Notes under the pieces: model-generated
Seen by the model: the letters and a program-made list of their open reading frames with translations, nothing else
The model's database searches: none
Told to the model about the DNA's origin: nothing
NCBI RefSeq assembly: GCF_036178845.1
Contig: NZ_CP108070.1
Location: 9,672,001 to 9,736,000 of the forward strand
Direction of reading: 5' to 3'
Origin: Streptomyces sp. NBC_00271
GTDB lineage: Bacteria > Actinomycetota > Actinomycetes > Streptomycetales > Streptomycetaceae
DNA length: 64,000 nt
Translations under genes and position numbers: made by a program
Shown: piece by piece, positions 62,519-64,000 of the stretch
Numbering within the stretch: position 1 is the stretch's first letter
Layout: each line of letters opens with the position of its first letter

Positions 62519-63154
62519 ATGCAGATCGCCATCGTCCTCTTCGACCGCTTCACCGCCCTGGACGCCGTGGGACCCTACGAGACCCTCGGCCGCCTGCCCG
62601 ACGCGGAGACCGTCTTCGTCGCCGAGGAGACCGGTCCCGTCCGCAACGACAGCGGCAACCTGGCCCTGACAGCCGACAGGACCCTGGCCGAGGTGCCGCA
62701 CCCGGACATCGTCGTGGTCCCCGGCGGACCGGGCCAGACCCCGCAGATGGACAACCGGGTCCTGCTGGACTGGCTGCGGGCCGCCGACGCCACGAGCACC
62801 TGGACGACCTCCGTGTGCACCGGCTCCCTGCTGCTGGCCGCCGCAGGGCTGCTCGAGGGCCGCCGGGCCACCTCGCACTGGCTGGCCCTCGACCACCTCG
62901 AGCGGTTCGGTGCCGAACCGACCGGAGAGCGGGTGGTGTTCGACGGGAAGTACGTGACCGCGGCCGGCGTGTCGTCCGGCATCGACATGGGGCTCGCCCT
63001 GCTCGGACGGATCGCGGGCGACGAACACGCACAGGCCGTACAGCTGCTGACGGAGTACGACCCGCAGCCGCCCTACGACGCCGGGTCCCCCCAGAAGGCT
63101 CCCGCACATCTCGTGGCGGAGTTCCGGGCGAAGAGCCGCTTCATCATGGAGTAG
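62519..63154 (+). CDS. DJ-1/PfpI-family protein, isonitrile-hydratase-like
   Basis: A 211-residue class I glutamine amidotransferase-like protein: IAIVLFDRFTALDAVGPYETL and the elbow TTSVCTGSLLLAAAGLLEGRRATSHWLAL, as in isonitrile hydratases (InhA-type) and other DJ-1 proteins. The active-site cysteine is kept. It follows the GlxA-like regulator and has a GAAAGGA site. Its 3' end overlaps by 11 bases the 3' end of the convergent enoyl-CoA hydratase gene. Confidence 0.85.
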   Translation: MQIAIVLFDRFTALDAVGPYETLGRLPDAETVFVAEETGPVRNDSGNLALTADRTLAEVPHPDIVVVPGGPGQTPQMDNRVLLDWLRAADATSTWTTSVCTGSLLLAAAGLLEGRRATSHWLALDHLERFGAEPTGERVVFDGKYVTAAGVSSGIDMGLALLGRIAGDEHAQAVQLLTEYDPQPPYDAGSPQKAPAHLVAEFRAKSRFIME

Positions 63155-63953
63155 TCGCGGTGGACGGCGGAGCGGTCGCGGTGGACGACTTGGTGGTCGC
63201 GGTGGACGGCGGCGTGGTCCAGGTGAAGCGCGGCGGCCGGCGCTCCAGGAACGCGGCGACGCCCTCCGCGGTGTCGTCGCTCCCGCGCGCCTGCTCGGCC
63301 CAGTACGCGTCCCGGTCGGTCCGCCCATGGGCGAATTCCTTGGCGGACGCCTGGGTCAGCAACGACCGCGCGGCCAGGACGCGGGTGAACTCCCCGACCC
63401 GCTTGTCGAGTTCGCCCTCGGGCAGCACCTCGTCCACCAGACCCGTGCGCAGCGCCCGTTCGGTGTCGATCAGCTCGCCCGAGAACAGCAGGTACTTGGC
63501 GGTCGCCGGACCCACCAGCGACACCAGCCGCCGGGTGGCCGAGGCCGCGTAGACGATTCCCAGCTTCGCCGGCGTCACCCCGAACTGAGCACCCTCCTCC
63601 GCGAACCGCAGATCGCAGGCCGCCGCGAGCTGGGACCCGCCGCCGACGCAGTACCCGCGGATCGCCGCGAGCGTCGGTTTGGGGAACGCTGCGAGCGCCT
63701 CCTCGGCGTTCACGGCGAGCCCCTGCGCCTCGTCCGAGGAGCCCCGCAGCGTCGAGATGTCGGCCCCCGCGCAGAAGGTGCCGCCCTCGCCGGTGAGCAC
63801 GAGGACGCGGACGTCCGGGTCGGCGGCGAGCCCGTCGAGCAGGGGCGGCAGCGCCCTCCACATGTCGGCCGTCATGGCGTTCCGCTTGGCCGGGTGGTGA
63901 ATGACGACGGTGGCGACCCCGTCGCCCACGCTGTGCAGCAGCTGCGGCTCCAT
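63144..63953 (-). CDS. enoyl-CoA hydratase/isomerase
   Basis: A 269-residue crotonase-fold protein: HHPAKRNAMTADMWRALP, FCAGADISTLRG (oxyanion hole), RGYCVGGGSQLAAACDLRFA, and GVTPAKLGIVYAASATRRLVSLVG. In place of the usual Glu of the active hydratases, the ITP-segment reads FGVTPAKLG, so the precise reaction is unsure. The C-terminus is a Ser/Thr/Ala/Pro tail (PPSTATTKSSTATAPPSTATTP) encoded by three 21-bp repeats at 63154-63216 and running into the DJ-1/PfpI gene's stop. Confidence 0.85.
   Translation of the reverse strand: MEPQLLHSVGDGVATVVIHHPAKRNAMTADMWRALPPLLDGLAADPDVRVLVLTGEGGTFCAGADISTLRGSSDEAQGLAVNAEEALAAFPKPTLAAIRGYCVGGGSQLAAACDLRFAEEGAQFGVTPAKLGIVYAASATRRLVSLVGPATAKYLLFSGELIDTERALRTGLVDEVLPEGELDKRVGEFTRVLAARSLLTQASAKEFAHGRTDRDAYWAEQARGSDDTAEGVAAFLERRPPRFTWTTPPSTATTKSSTATAPPSTATTP
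63154..63216. repeat. three tandem 21-bp repeats encoding the hydratase tail
   Basis: Units 63154-63174, 63175-63195 and 63196-63216 share GTCGCGGTGGACG and differ at a few of the last eight bases. Unit length is a multiple of three, so expansions stay in frame in the hydratase gene. Confidence 0.85.
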
Positions 63954-64000
63954 ACGCCGGATGCTATCCGCAACCCTCGAACGTACGATCAAGAAGGGGT

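Noticed and set aside
1..64000. CRISPR array or prophage
   Set aside because: No regular direct repeats with unique spacers and no integrase, capsid or terminase genes were seen; tandem repeats found are contiguous 21-bp units without spacers.
1..64000. Secondary-metabolite biosynthetic cluster
   Set aside because: No PKS, NRPS, terpene or RiPP core genes; the ABC-F and SalK/SCO6745-like genes stand alone.

Overview
The window reads as chromosomal DNA of a Streptomyces (very high G+C, long alternating operons, GTG and TTG starts, several leaderless or TANNNT-type promoters). Lineage markers agree: a WhiB-like protein, an SsgA-like sporulation protein closest in my memory to SsgD, a GPP34/GOLPH3 protein, a LAL-type ATPase, an SCO6745-family protein, and a pca operon with the pcaIJFHGBL order known from S. 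coelicolor with divergent pcaV. From memory, the gene order resembles the S. coelicolor SCO6695-SCO6760 region. No database search was run, so names are from recognisable motifs and context.

Layout. 1-4464: end of anhydro-MurNAc kinase, an MHS-type MFS permease and a LAL-like ATPase lacking its DNA-binding domain. 4513-11683: complete protocatechuate branch of the beta-ketoadipate pathway (pcaIJFHGBL, minus strand, mostly overlapping stops and starts), divergent pcaV, and two matching operator-like palindromes between them. 11773-15889: a three-gene cassette of an unrecognised protein, a MoxR AAA+ ATPase and an HExxH metallopeptidase/VWA protein. 15980-19298: DUF3048 lipoprotein, then divergent ATP-dependent DNA ligase and LigD-type polymerase (end-joining). 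19422-22634: LacI and TetR regulators (the TetR with two strong palindromic boxes), a two-domain VOC protein and a WhiB-like protein.

22790-29097 is the most unusual stretch: two tRNA-like genes (anticodons GGC and CTC), a zinc-ribbon/SDR fusion with degenerate catalytic motifs, an LRR protein whose stop codon lies inside a third tRNA-like gene (anticodon CCA), and a 1122-residue alpha-helical repeat protein, all on the plus strand. The three tRNAs share an identical D-loop.

29119-39468: acyl-ACP desaturase with three head-to-tail palindromic operators, DDAH, an ABC-F ATPase with a possible leader peptide, GPP34, an ICL/PEP-mutase-like enzyme, SsgD-like protein, a secreted beta-propeller-like protein, a MITE-like element just before endonuclease V, and a saccharopine-dehydrogenase-like reductase. 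39765-46579: a fatty-acid or branched acyl-CoA degradation operon (CaiB/BaiF, LLM, acyl-CoA dehydrogenase, thiolase, FadB-like), followed by a MerR regulator. 47659-64000: asparagine-type permease, macro-domain protein, orphan ATP-synthase-b-like protein, secreted M1 and Xaa-Pro peptidases, D-amino-acid oxidase, an unknown protein, a second ABC-F, Tex, an SCO6745-family protein, a GlxA-like regulator with a DJ-1/PfpI partner, and an enoyl-CoA hydratase.
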